From Amoebidium appalachense (taxonomy: Eukaryota > Ichthyosporea): 64,000 nucleotides of DNA. Below, piece after piece: positions 1-13,321 of the stretch. Every line of letters starts with the position of its first letter. Position 1 is the stretch's first letter. The notes beneath the pieces are model-generated. The model was not told the DNA's origin and did no database searches. It saw only the letters and a program-made list of their open reading frames with translations. The DNA is taken from the NCBI GenBank assembly GCA_963693365.1, contig CAVNZM010000017.1, positions 3,782,001 to 3,846,000 of the forward strand, written 5' to 3'. A program made the translations under genes and the position numbers.

Positions 1-22
1 CGAAGGAGGGGGGTAGGTTTAC

Positions 23-1624
23 CTGTGGGGCAGGGAGTCCCAGAGGTCCAGCCAGCACTGAGTCACATAGTCAAAGTCAAATGCAGCCTGCTTGGTGCCG
101 TTCTCCTTCTCTATCTTCTTGGGCTCAGTGTGTGGTATGTCCACTACAAACGCATGTGGCAGGCGCAGGAACTGGTAGCCGGCCATGGCCATCTCATAGA
201 CCTAAGAGTGTGTTACAGAGCACATGTACATTACCACCACGGACAAAACCATTCGGAAGTTGCAAAGCACACGCAGTACAAGGTGTGTGTGTGTATGTGT
301 GTGGACGGAGGGGTTGGGGTGGGGGGAGGGGGGGAGGGGATGGGATGAGAGGGGGGGGCAGTGCTGTGTGCACATGGAAAAGGCACCCTGGGTTATGCAT
401 GGGCTGCATGTGCAACGGACAACACACACGCACACGGACACACGGACACACGGACACACCCACACACTCGCTCGCGCACACTTACACACACACACAGACA
501 CACACACACACACACACACGTCACACACACGCACACACACACACACCTGCTGCGCGTAGTTGCCACCACGGTTTACAAAGTGCTCGTCAAAGAGGGGCAG
601 GGGCACACGTGCAATGTAGTAGGGTTCGAATCTTGTGACGTAGGGGAGATAGTCCACCGTGTCGCTGGTCATCCACTGAACGTGGTTGGTGGGGCCGTAG
701 GCTGGCGGGAAGTACGCATGCATGGGTTGGGCTGACCCGTCTAGAAGAGCTGTCACCAAGGACTCCTGCAGTGTGGTGTTAATATATGGGTGGGTAGGTG
801 TGTTGGTGGGTGTGTGTGTTTGTGTGTGTATGGGTGGATGGTTGAGGTGTGCGCATGTGAATGGGTGGGGGGAGGGGGGGTGCATGTGTGGGTGTGTGTT
901 TAAGGGTGTCTGTGTGGTGGGGTCACCGTGGTGCGTGCATAATTGTGGCCCGGTGTGTGGATGTGTGAGCGGGTGAATATTCGTCGTCAGTATCAGTGGC
1001 TTCATGTTGCACGGAGCGAACAGCATAAACAGTAACGAACAGGAGCTTGGCATTCAACAAAGTGCAGATGCGGACAAAAAAATAAACCGAACTGAAGAGA
1101 GTTCGTGCCTGAGACATATGAAAGGGGTGTAAAGAAAAGGAACACATGCCTTTGAGATGGTTGCTGTGCTGTTGTTCTCCTTGTAGAGCAGGGCAAGACG
1201 CTCAATAGGCATCTCCACTGCCGGAGGGATGTATGCACGCAGCCCAGGGCACTTGTCGGTACGGGTGCCTGCACGAATCACTGAGGTGGCTACTGACTCG
1301 GCCTCCATGGTCCACTGAATGCCATGGGGTTAGACGGGTTCGGGGTGGTGGGGTGTGTGGGTGTTGGAGGAGAGAAGGGGGAGGGGGTGGGGGGGAAGGG
1401 GGGGGGGGGGCGGGGACCAACACGGTGTGGTGTATGTGTGTGTGTGTGTGTGGGGAGGGGGGGGAAGGGAGGTGTGTGTTGTGTGTGTGTATGTGTGTGT
1501 ATGTGTGTGTAATTGCGTATGTGTGTGTGTGTTCGCACGTGCGTGTGTGTGTATATCCGTCTCTCACTATCTGTGAATACATGTCTCATTGTTTGTTTAT
1601 GCACATCGCATGTATACCTCTCTC

Positions 1625-1700
<76 letters not shown>

Positions 1701-2858
1701 GTGTGTGTATGTGTGTATGTGTGTGTGTGTGTGTGCTTGTGTTTGTATGCCTGCGTGCTGTAATTGTTGTTGCACGCCTGCACGTTCACACAAGCACACA
1801 AATGCAAACCCCTGCCACACGCACATGTCCCCACACTCACCTGCACATATTGGTCGTGGTTTGCATTAGGCACCACGTCCACATCCAACACCAGTGTCAG
1901 CCCCGACACCACGGTCTGCAGGGCCACATTCCTCAGCATGTTGATGGGGTAGAACGACGCGCTCTCATCTGCAGGGGCATCTACCCTCCACACCACGTGT
2001 ATGTCCACATACTCTCTGATCACCGCATTCTCAGCAATGAACGGCTCCAAGACTTCGAGCTCATCTTTGGATTGCACTGCGTGTGACAAATACTTGAGAT
2101 TAGGTGCGTGGTGGTTGGCTTTTGAAGGGAGGGGGGGGGGGGGGGGGTGGGGGGGGGGGGGGGGGGTGGGACCGTGCTACACACGCATGTGAAGCTTCTG
2201 GGCAAACGGCGGAAGAGCCGGGGGGGAACCGGGGATTAAGGGTGGAGGAGGGAGGGGCTGGGTGCGGAAGGAGGGTGGGGCGGGGGGAGGGAGGGAGGAA
2301 GGGAGGGGGGGAGGGGGGGGGGAGGGAGGGAGGGGGGGGCAGAGACAGCATGGAGAGCATTGCAAGGGGATGCGTTCGAGGCAAAGCTCAAGGATGTCTG
2401 TGTTCCATCACACCACTTCCTATTGCATAGCCTTTAGTATTTCTCAGTCTATCTTCAACTTTCCTTGTATGGGCTCTTGCTCTCGCATCCCTCCCTCCCT
2501 CCCCCCGGTTGGTCCCATAACTCTGGTTTTTTTTGCTCCCCCTCCCCCTCCCTCCCCCCCTCCCCTTTCTCTCTCCCTCCTTCTCTCTTCTTTATCTCCA
2601 CCCAGCAATCTCTCCGGCAACCACGGTGTATGTTGCATCAGACCCACTAGTGAGGGACACATACGCAGCAAAGCAAAGGAGATAGGCCCCTGCCAGGTGG
2701 TGGCCAGGCTGACCACATGCTGGTTGCGGTTCCACGTGCCCTGGCTAGACACAGTCACATGGTCCTTGCACAGCGCGGGCGTCGCTGGGTGGTGGGGGGG
2801 TGAGTGGGGGGGTGGTGAGTGTGGTTATTTGGTGGAGGGGGTTTGCAAGGTAAAAGGT

Positions 2859-2937
<79 letters not shown>

Positions 2938-2939
2938 TT

Positions 2940-2970
<31 letters not shown>

Positions 2971-3796
2971 GTGTGTGTGTGTGTGTGCGCATGCGTGTGC
3001 ATGTGTGTGTGTGTGTGCGCATGCGTGTGCATGTGTGTGTGTGTGTGCGTGCGTGTGTGTGTGTGTGTCACGGTGGGTGTGTGTCTGTCTGCCTGTCTAA
3101 GCCTCCTGTGTTGCCCTGCATGGTGTAGATGCACTCATATGCGTGCATGCCAGCGGTGTATGTGTCCGTGTTGGTTTATTGGGGGTCTAACAAGTGTGTC
3201 CTCCTGGTATAATGAAATGTGCGCGTCTTTAAAAACCTTACGACTTGCAAGTTGTGAAAAAAGAATTCCGTTTAGAGGAGAAGAAGGGGTTTTATATTGA
3301 TACATACCCCTGCACACCTGTGTGCGGTTAGACGTGTGGTAGAAGGGCATGTATCCAAAGCGCTGGCCGTAGATCACCCTCTCCCCACTCTCCTGCCCGG
3401 CCGGCAGTTGCGCATAGTTGGGTTCCTCCTGATCACACACTCTCGCACCTAACCCCTAGGTCAGTACTGCAAGCCTGAAATATGCTCTCTGCTAGTTATG
3501 GTGGCGCTAGCCAGACAATGTTATGTGTTGTTCGTGTGATACAGTAACATGGGACCTTGATCCTCCTTGGCCTACCCCATTGACTATCACGGAATCAAAT
3601 TATCCTCCCCCCCTTCCCACTCCCCACCACCACCACCACCACACACACACACACACACACCCCCCCCCCCCCCCCCCCCCTTCCCCCCCTTGCACAAACA
3701 CAAACTCACAAATACACACATAAATACCCCCCTTCCCCTTTCCGACCCCCGCCCCCCTCTCCCCCCGCACACGCTCCCCCCTTCTCCTCCCTCCCC

Positions 3797-3827
<31 letters not shown>

Positions 3828-4628
3828 ACCCAAACACACACACGTACCCTCCACACGTGCAGCGCCAAAGCAGTACTGCCTATTTGGGTCGTCGATTTTG
3901 ACCAGCCCGGGCTGGTGGCTGCTGCAGCTGCCTCCGTGGGGTTCACTCTGTGCCGGCCACTTGTACAAATCTCTCTGCGCCACCGTGGCCACCACAGGGG
4001 GGCTGCCGTACACGTGCTTTTCCATATATAGAAGGTACTCCTGCTGGGCCGTGTAGATCTGCTGCTCAAGAACCTGGCTGCGGTTGAGCCTGTGGGGGTG
4101 GCGGGGGGGGGGGGGGAGGGGGAGGGGGGGGGGGGGGGGGGGGGGAGGGGGATTTAGCCGAGTTTGTGTTTCATTGGGGGTGTAGAATGGGTTAAAGATT
4201 ACGAAGTACACATTCAAAACGGACTGCAAAGCACACGCAAAAGTGTAAGTGGGAGGGTAGGGGAGGTTGCCGTGTTTCGCTGGTTTGGTGAGTGGAGGTG
4301 TGCGAGGATAAGTGGGTGGGTGTGGGCGATGGTGTGAATGTGTGGAATGCACGTACATGCTGTTGTGGCTTGTCGTAGTTGTGCTCGGATGTGTGATGGC
4401 GCATGTGGTGTATGTGAGCGCATAGGTGTGGGCGTGTGGAGGGGGATGGTGGGTGGTCAACAATGCCTTTGTGCCTTTACCTTGGTCCTTGTGTATGTGC
4501 ATGTACCCGTGCTGTCATGTGTGCGAGCTATGTGCCCGTTATGCCGGTGTGAGCTTATATCTGTGTCTGTGAAAGGTCATTTTTGTGTACGATGCGTGTG
4601 TGTGTTTGCCTGTTTGCCTGTTGGTGTT

Positions 4629-4681
<53 letters not shown>

Positions 4682-4927
4682 CGTGTGTGTGCGTGTGTTG
4701 TGTTTGTCTATGCCGGCACACTGCGCCTGTGTATTTAGGTGTGTGTGTGTGTGTGTTTCTGTGTGTTTGCGTTTGTGTGTTTGTGCACGTGTAGGTTGTG
4801 TGTGCCGCTGTGTCTGCGCACTGTGTGCTTGTGTGCGGGCGCGGATGCGCATGCGCGTGCGTTCGTGCGTGAGTGTGCGCGCGCGTGTGTGCGGTGTGTG
4901 TACGCGTGTTTGTGTCTGGGTGCGTGA

Positions 4928-5008
<81 letters not shown>

Positions 5009-5105
5009 TGTGTATGTGTGTGTGTGTGTGTGCGCGCGCGCGCGCGCCTGTGTGTTCCTGTGTGTGCATGGATGTGGTGATTGTGCCTGTGTCTGCCCAA
5101 GGTGT

Positions 5106-5166
<61 letters not shown>

Positions 5167-5398
5167 TGTGTCTGTGTGTCCTAGGTACACAGGTGTGGCC
5201 ATGTACTTGTGTGTGTGTTGCTGTAAGTATGTGCGCGCCTGTGTGCACGGCACCCTTGCTCCTTGTGTTTGAATGTGTGCATGTTTGCATGCGAAGTATG
5301 CCTGTGTTCAGTGAGTGGGTATATCCACGTGCATCCCGCCTAGCGCATGCCCTTGCACGTTCATTATGCCATCTACATAGCAGGTGTGCACGTGCACA

Positions 5399-5480
<82 letters not shown>

Positions 5481-5822
5481 GAAAGCACGCTCGTCCTGTG
5501 TCAGCTCGGGGGGGTTTGTCGGGTCCACCCTCTCCTCCTCGGGAATAATCACCTCAGGGGGATCATCATCAATCAACTCTCTCCCGTCACTATAAAGGAG
5601 GGGGTCCCCCTCTTCCCCCTCCGCCCCTCCTTCTCCAGCCTGTGTAGTCTCCCCCCCTCCCCTGTGACCAGCTTTACTGCCTGTCCATCCTCTGTTTTCG
5701 TGTTCATTAATGGCTCGCTTGGGACTGATTTTTCGGTTTCGGCGTCTGCTGATAGGTTGTCCCGGGGTACTCGTGTAAAACTCTCTCCTGTGGATCGCGA
5801 GAATTGTAAGTCATAGGTATAA

Positions 5823-5854
<32 letters not shown>

Positions 5855-6127
5855 GGGGGGGAGGGGGGGGGGGGTTGGTTGGTTGCTGATTTACAGCCAT
5901 ACAAGTTCTTCCATGACTCCGCCTTCCACGGGCTCAACACTACACAAACAGCAGAGAAAGTGCCTAAGGCCGCCAAGAAATCCCAAATGCCCTTGAGTGT
6001 GACTTCTATGAATGAGAAATAAAAGCCATATCTACATTAGCTCTTAAGGAAAAAAGGGTAGGTGTGGAGCAGCCATACCTGTGAACAGCAGTACCAGCGT
6101 GAACCCTATCGCCACGGCAAGGAACAT
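23..6127 (-). CDS. GT49-family glycosyltransferase (LARGE / B4GAT1-like), 3' partial
   Basis: Exons on the minus strand, in coding order: 6127-6079, 6005-5903, 5589-5479, 4089-3848, 3448-3308, 2784-2665, 2076-1841, 1314-1150, 765-547, 201-23. Every junction keeps phase. About 521 residues are present; the last exon ends at a phase-2 donor (AG|GTAAAC), so the gene continues past the left edge. The N-terminus is hydrophobic ([15 protein letters not shown]), fitting a type II Golgi signal anchor. An acidic linker follows. From about residue 220 the protein reads as a glycosyltransferase-49 domain: [10 protein letters not shown], then [11 protein letters not shown], the metal-binding DxD within LVLDVDVVP (about residue 319), and [24 protein letters not shown]. 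Known members add glucuronic acid or xylose to cell-surface glycans such as matriglycan; the acceptor here is unknown. The first Met is uncertain because the frame stays open upstream to an in-frame stop and a splice acceptor is possible there. Confidence 0.85.
1150..1150 (-). other. Probable GC-AG intron donor in the GT49 gene
   Basis: The exon 1314-1150 ends AAG|GCATGT. No GT in the neighbourhood restores phase 0 to the next exon, which starts at 765 after CTGCAG. A non-canonical GC donor is the simplest reading. A base change or sequencing error is the alternative. Confidence 0.5.
1627..1735 (+). repeat. (TG)n microsatellite
   Basis: Long TG run with a few interruptions, inside the GT49 intron between exons 2076-1841 and 1314-1150. 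Similar TG/CA runs in other GT49 introns lie at 420-546, 2940-3068, 4631-4680, 4930-5036 (ending in a CG stretch) and 5109-5163. Confidence 0.9.
2131..2338 (+). repeat. Poly(G)/purine-rich tract
   Basis: Runs of G of about 10-18 broken by single A or T, in a GT49 intron (C-rich on the sense strand). Comparable G or C tracts in the same gene lie at 2862-2898, 3661-3680, 3796-3812, 4107-4146 and 5823-5873. Confidence 0.85.
5401..5478 (+). repeat. (CA)39 microsatellite abutting a splice donor
   Basis: An uninterrupted CA repeat on the plus strand, hence (GT)n on the sense strand of the GT49 gene. It begins exactly at the exon end (TTCAG|GTGTGT), so the 5' splice site is the first unit of the repeat. 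Confidence 0.9.
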
Positions 6128-8253
6128 ACGCTTTGCAGCCGGTGTGAACCTGGAGGGGTTGTAGATGTGTGTAAACGCTTATTTTGTATCTTGTTGGATA
6201 CTATACGTTTCAATAAACAGCTCCAAGAACGTTTCAGTGAGTTTTGGTGTACTGCATATTGTTAAGACAGGCAGTACAAATATGCCCTGCATTCGAGAGG
6301 CTCAGCAGCATACGTCCTGCATTGCAAACACCTTATCACCCACACCCCAGCATACATGTAACTTAATTTCCAAACCAGCCTAACTTTGCTCAGCTGTCAT
6401 CCAGAAAAATTTATAGTGTGCACAAACAACTCTTTGCTGCTATTCCCACCACATAGCTTCTTGCTCGCGGGCCAAGCAGGTAGCTACATTTGGAATGGGT
6501 GAATCAACACAACTCTGGCACATTTTGTTATGGGCAACAAATGTTACAAATGAGTTAGTACACAGAACCCTGCTGAATATGAAATAACTCTCTGAAGTAG
6601 TGGGTAGTGGACAAGCCAATGCATGTGCTGGGGCATAGGTTGCTTACATTTTCACCAGCAGCAGTCTCCAGCCTATTGGTGCCTGGTTGGACAACTATGA
6701 ATGTCGACCTATCACTGCGGGTTGTATCTGCTATTATGAATACGGTCTGTTTTTATCACCTGGAAACTCCTACACTCGGGTGTTACAATTAAAACCATGT
6801 CATGGCCACCGCGTTTTCAAAAGCTATTTGTGTGCTATTAAGGCGCCTCACTCCACGGGTGGTATCGAGTGCTTAATCCGTGACCTTGCGAGTGTTTCTC
6901 ATAAACAGGTGTACGGATCGAGTGCGTGTCTCCCTACGTGTGGCCGGTGTGCGCCACCATTCAAGAAAGCAATTCGCAATTAGCAATTCAGAAAGCACAC
7001 CAGATAAGTTGTGCAGCCTTCTACCTAAACCTACACTCCCTTCCACTCCAGGTTTGAGACACTGCAAGCTGCCCGGCCGTGTTCGTGCAGTTTGCAGAAC
7101 GTTAACCGGGCTTTCACCTACCAACAAAATTCAATAGTTCCTCCAATCACCATTCACTCGGGTTTTATTGATCCAATCAGATTGCGATCAGCACGCATTC
7201 CATATTGTTTGCGCAAACATCCGCTTGGCTGCGCCAAACTTTCGGCAGCTCGCCAAAGCACGGAAACTTTAAAGTTTCAACCGTGACAAGCAGAAAGACC
7301 CGGGGACAGGAAGGCCTCATAGAAAAGTAGGTACAATGCAGTACACATTCATAATAGAAAGAATGGTACGACATAAAGGCTACACGGGATTTTCGTTGTG
7401 CACAACGAGCTCACCTGCTCTCATCCCTACATAGTGTGTGTAGCTCAGTCTTCCAATTTTATCACGCATTTACATGCTCATGCTCATGACCATTCATAAA
7501 GCTATTATTATTGTTTTTGTTCTTCGATAAGTGATCAAAACACTTGTTTCTCTAGAAGTGCTAGCTGCTAGAAAGAGAGAACTTACGGCTAAGCATGACA
7601 ACCACTTTATGTAGCATAGCACAAGGTGTTTGCATCAGCCAACAATCAGCCCGCCCGGGCCCAATAATTTCAAAGCGTTAGCAGCAGCTATCAGCAGCTA
7701 TCAGCAGTAGACCTACACCAGTTTAAAAGTTATTTATGAGGTTCATGTCGCAGTTACCAGCAATCAATTGCATCTTATGCTCCTGGGGTTAGTTAGCAAA
7801 GCCCCGCTATCCTCATGCAGATTCCAGAGCAAACGCTTGAACACACGTTCGTAAGATCATATTCGAACAGAGGACCATAACAGTACATCGTGACCCATGT
7901 AACTAAGACTCAGACAGTCAGATAAAATGAATGCCGTGCAGGCACATGTGCTCTTAGTATCTTTGCTTTAAAGCTAGCAAAACATACACGGCAATTGGTA
8001 ATGTTTCTGCAGTGTGCCGACTACAGACTACACGACGACTGTAGCCAAACCTTCCACATGGTTGGTGACATGAAAGCTTGGCGGTGTATTGCAGTTTTCG
8101 GCTCACAATAAACCAACCTTTCCACTGATAACCAGTCCTCACAACTGCATCTTCCCCTTGAGTCCCCCACAACCTCCCCCCCCCCCCCCGCCAGAAAAAA
8201 GATTCTTCCTCTCCCTCACAACTGCATCTTCCCCGGGGAGTCCCTCCCTCCCC

Positions 8254-8284
<31 letters not shown>

Positions 8285-9832
8285 ACACACACACACCACC
8301 ACCACCACCACCACCACCACCACCAAAAAAAAGTTTTCCCTCTCCCGCCCAGTCCATCACCACCCCCTCTCCTCTTCCCCCATGCTTTGGTGCACCTTCA
8401 CTGTAGGTAGATGCCAAAAGTTGAAGCTTAAATAAGTCTGAGCATGATATGCCGTATGAGGTCAACAAAAAATACACAAGCAGCGGGAGATCTTACTATG
8501 TAGCTTTGGTGACCACACTAAAACATAGTTAGTCTGGCATTGTAGTTTTTGTAGAACACCCAGACAGGCGGAAAAGAACACACAGACACGCGTCGAAAAT
8601 CTTTCACTGCACACGCTGCCATTGTCCTTGGTCTCTGTTTTGGGCCACTGCCTGGCCCTCTCTATGGGCTTCAAGTTCGTTTACACATATGGCAAACTCC
8701 GTTTTTGCTGGGTACTGTAATTACGTTAACGTTAACACTGCTGTTTCATGCAAGCCGTTTGTGCGAACAAGCCTTCGTATTGGATATGATGGCATCGCCT
8801 TTGATAAGTGGTGTCCTTTAAGCCAATGGAAGCGATATTTGAATTCGAAAGGACTTTTGTTCAGCACCAGTCAGCAGTCACACACGAAACAAAAACACGG
8901 AAGGCCTTCCTGTTACTCGTCTTTTGCTGTGGAAAAGGTTTGCAGTGCTCACTTCAAGTAAATCATAGAAACAGATCAACGATATAGAGGGCTTGCGCAC
9001 TTTGGTTTGCACGGAGAACATTCGTCTAACTGCAGGTTCCCCCCCCCCCCCCCCCCCCCCCCCCCCGGCGCTCGCTCTCCTCCCCCTCCCCCCCCCAACA
9101 CACACCCCAACTGTCCTTCTCTCACCCCCTCCTCCCTCCACACACCAAAAAAGCCATACACCAATCCATAAACAGCAATGCAAAAGCTGCACGTCGTTTA
9201 CAAAGACACACACACATTCCGATGCACACAGGCGCTCACACACGCCGCATACTCTGTCAAAAGGCCATCTCAACACAGCAAACCGTCCGTATGTGTGTTT
9301 GTTTGTGTGTGCGACTAGCTGACCATCGCCGTGCGTGTGGCCGTGTGGCCTGCTTATTGATAGCTTGTAGTTGTAGCATGTGCGCGTGTGTGTGTGTGTG
9401 TGCATGTGTTGGTGTGTGGGTTAGTGCTGGTGTGTGTGCCTGTGTGTGTTTGTGTGTGTGTCTGCATGCCTCCTACATGAGATTGATCGGTCTGCTTACA
9501 TGTGTATGATTTTCCGTGCTTAAAGAAGAGGGATTTGAACTAAGAGGTTACCAACACCTTAGTTTTTGCATTCGTATACGAACTTTCAGTGAGTATTTTA
9601 GAGAGGGGGTCGTGTTTATAGATGATGGCATTGTTTTTGGTAGTCTTGAACAAGACGCTGTACGCAGTTAAGCAAGATTAAGGCAGCACAGGGGTTGGTT
9701 TTCTTGCCGTAGTAGGGACGGCTAGATCTTATCAAAGTCTGCACTGACTAGCACGGCATATACACACACAACTCCTTTCTTTTCTCCTTTGGCCTATACT
9801 CATTTCTCTTACTCCCCCCCCGCCCCCTTCCC

Positions 9833-9863
<31 letters not shown>

Positions 9864-9970
9864 GGGTTGGGGGAGGGAAAAGAAAAGAAAAGATAAAGAA
9901 AGAGAAAAAGAAAGAAGTAAGGAAAGAAAAAACCCACCTACCCGCCCACCGCGGTGTCACCATAGGCAAT
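6128..9970. other. Intergenic region between the divergent GT49 and Aven genes
   Basis: About 3.8 kb with no open frame that looks like protein on either strand. As the two flanking genes diverge, it must hold both promoters, but I see no clear core-promoter element. Low-complexity pieces are a C-tract/(CA)n/(CCA)n block at 8249-8325, a C-tract at 9040-9066, a TG-rich stretch at 9378-9468, and a C(n)A(n) tract at 9829-9863 just before the Aven start. Confidence 0.6.
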
Positions 9971-11119
9971 ATGAGGCCCGACGAGCACAAGCAGAAGAAG
10001 TCCAGACAGTATCAGGCCAAGCAGGCAGCAAAGGGCAAGGCCCCACCTCAGGTGAGAATGGACCGATGTTTTGTGCATGTGATGATATGTAGTATCGTAT
10101 GTCATTTTGCTGCTGTCTCAATTTGTTATTCTATTCCTCTCCTCAACCTCCCAATCCCCCCCCACCCAACTCCCCCTTCCCTTTTTCCTGCGGATAATTT
10201 GGTGAGGCTGTGGTTGCTTGTTGTTACATATTGGGAGAGGAGGGGGGGGGGGGGGGGGGGGGGGAGGGGTGGGGTGGTAGGATATTAAGATGGTGGTTGT
10301 AGTATTTCTCGGCATTCTTCTGTTGTTTGCCTTACATTTTTTTACTCTTATTAATATTTGCTTTCCTTGTTTTTTTCTTTTTTTTTTTTTTTTTTTTTTG
10401 GGGGGGGGGGGGGGGGGAGGAGGGCTGCGGCTCTCAGTCTTAGTTGTGTTTTCTTGAAACGATAGTGTATAGAGCAACTGAGGCAAAGGTTGCTTTATCT
10501 ATAACTATAGGTTTCGTGTTTGTGGAGCTGTAGCCAGTTTGATATAGTGATGAAGCTGTGGTGAGGAGGACTTGATAACATGGGGGGGGGGGGGGGGGGG
10601 GGGGGGGGGAGGGGAAGAGGGGGGGGGGAGGGGGGGGAGGTTTCAATATGGGATGGTTTATATTGGGTGTGTGCTTGGTTATGTTAGGTGTTGGGGGGTG
10701 TTGCAATATGGCTATCCATGAGTATGCAGAACTAACAATGGCTGACCGGGTTGTGTGGTGTCAGGGGCCCGAGTCGAAAGATGCAGAGAATGGGAAGGGA
10801 AAGAAGCCGCAACAAAACACGGGCAAGAAGGCACAGACGGTGCCCGATAAGGTGTGTGGGGCTGGGTCGGGGCTAGTGTGTGTGTGTGTGTGTGTGCCTG
10901 TTGTATGTGGCGAGTAGAACGAGAGTTGTGTGGGTGTGTGGGTGGGCGGGTGGGTTGGTGGGTGTGTGTGTGTGTGTTTGTGTTTGTGTTTGTGTTTGCG
11001 TGTGCACGTGTGCGTGTAAGTGTGTGCATACTTGGTCTCACAACGATGGGTTGTGCAGAGAACCGAGCAGCAGCCCGCCACCAACCAGCCTGGGCCATCC
11101 AGAGGTGGGTGCAAGGTGT

Positions 11120-11172
<53 letters not shown>

Positions 11173-11651
11173 ATATGAGGAAACACATCTGCACTTAGTG
11201 TTTGTGTGTAATGCAGTGTGTTTCATTGAGTAGGGTGACGTTGTTTATTGTAGACAGTTACAAAGAGACCTATCTACATACGATGGTCACACGTGCTAAT
11301 TTGCCTTGCAGCTATGGAAAGGTTTAGATAGTGTGCATCAAGCAAGCGTTGAAATCAGGGTGGAGGGAAGCAATGATGTGGTATGTGGTGACACGGACTC
11401 CCAAATGGTGGTTGAGGCACAAAGTGGGGGAAGGGCGGCTGGGGGAATGGGGGGGGAGGGGGGGGGGAGGGGTTAGATTTAGCTTGTTCGGAAAGAAGGT
11501 GGAATTTGAGCATGGCATGGCTAGATGGCAACAGGCAGGGGGAGGGACATAACACTAAATGCACATGAACTCTGACATGTGTATGAGAGAGGATGCAATT
11601 GGGGGGGGAGGGGGGAAGGAGCGGGGGGGTGGGTGGGTGGGGTGTGTGTGT

Positions 11652-11688
<37 letters not shown>

Positions 11689-12685
11689 TAAACTGTGTTG
11701 CATATGTGATTGCATTTGGTAGAAATAACAAAACGAAAGGGCAGCAGAACTGATGCAGTGTGTTTGTTCAGTACCGAATGTGGAGGAGGAGGGAGAGGAG
11801 AGACGGAGCTTTGCACGTCGCAAGATTGAGAGCAACACCTACCGCTATGAAAACGAGCAGGGTGGGTGGTATTGGGTGTCTGCACAGCTTTTTACCTGTG
11901 TATGTGTGGCTATGTCACTGTTATGGTGGGAAGAGTGGGAGAGGATTGGACGAGATGGGAAGGGGGGGGGGGGGGGGGGGGGGCGAGGAAGGGGGAGGGG
12001 GGGGGGGGGGGGGAGAGGGGGTTGGCGGGGGAAGGGAGGGGGGTCGGGGGGAGGGGGTATTTCGTTTCATGTGCGTTTGATTGCGGGCAAGAGGTGTGTG
12101 TACTGTCAGGTGTGTATGCCGTGTGGGTGCAACATGTTTGGATGGCCAAATGCTCCTGTGTAACCTTTTCGTGGAGCAGTGGAGAGAGAGAAGCAGGAGA
12201 GAGAGAGTTGTAGACTTTCCGTTCCTCCTCCCCCTCCTCCCCCTTCCCCCCCCCCGGCCCACAAAGGAAAAAAGCGGGGGGAGGGGGGAGGAAGGGGGGG
12301 AATTATGTGTGAAACGAGGCTGGAGGGGATGTTGGGGGGGGGGGGGGGGGGGGGGGGGGGTCTCGTTGAAGAAGGAAGATGTGGAACAGAGAAGGGATGA
12401 CTGTGGGTTGGAGAGTAAGTTTGGTGGGGGCAGTGGTTGACTCAGACGAAGAACTGGTGGTGGATGAACACGGCAGCCTCAGAGCACTGCTGCAGGACGC
12501 AGGTGGGTGGGTGGGTGTGCGTGCGTGCGTGTCTGCGTATGCGTCTGTGTGTGTGTTGGGGGAGGGGGAGGTTGGTGCGTGTGGGTGGGTGGGTGGGTGG
12601 GGAGGGGGATGGGTGTGTGTGTGTTGGGGGAGGTGGAGGGGGGGGGAAGGAAGGTGTGGGTGTGGGTGTGTGTGTGCGTGTGCGT

Positions 12686-12754
<69 letters not shown>

Positions 12755-12889
12755 TGTCCTCAAGTGACGTGTGTGTGTGTGTGTGTGTCTGTCCTCAAAT
12801 GACGTGTGTGTGTGTCTGTGTGTGTGTGACATGTGTATGCATCTTGGTTACAATTGTGCGACAATGGTATCTGTTTGTTAGTTTGGGTG

Positions 12890-12981
<92 letters not shown>

Positions 12982-13283
12982 CGCGCGCTTGTGTGTGTGT
13001 GTGTGTTCGTGTTGAAGGAAGGGAAGGCTGAGTAGGGTAAAGCAGGGGCTGGGTTGGCATCGCCTTCTGCCCGATGAGTCTTGTCTATTAGTACCACTGG
13101 GTGTGGGGCAAACGTAGAAGGGAAGTAAGCATGCTGTATCACTAAGCAAGATGTTGGGTGCTGACACTGTGGTTGTCACAGGGCCGTTGGATGTGTCTGC
13201 TCGGTTCCAACTGCAGGACGAGAGGGAGTGGGAGGATCGCATAGAGGATGATGTGAGTGCAAACCTCCCCCCCCCCCCTCCCC

Positions 13284-13321
<38 letters not shown>

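Noticed and set aside
3085-3172. Minus-strand peptide-like segment ([17 protein letters not shown]) as an additional GT49 exon
   Set aside because: No acceptor lies between the upstream in-frame stop and the segment, and no GT donor keeps phase. Exons 3448-3308 and 2784-2665 already join in frame without it.
4338-5816. 492-codon plus-strand open frame
   Set aside because: Mostly (TG)n/(CA)n translation (CVCV, HTHT) over GT49 introns; the complex 3' part lies antisense to real GT49 exon sequence.
5894-6023. Plus-strand frame reading [17 protein letters not shown]..., after a TTTACAG acceptor and ending at AAATAAA
   Set aside because: It is antisense to minus-strand exon 6005-5903, whose phases fit its neighbours on both sides. 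The upstream plus-strand donor (AATT|GTAAGT) gives a stop soon after joining.
7681-7707. Short (CAGCAGCTAT)n repeat
   Set aside because: Only two to three short units; too small to interpret.
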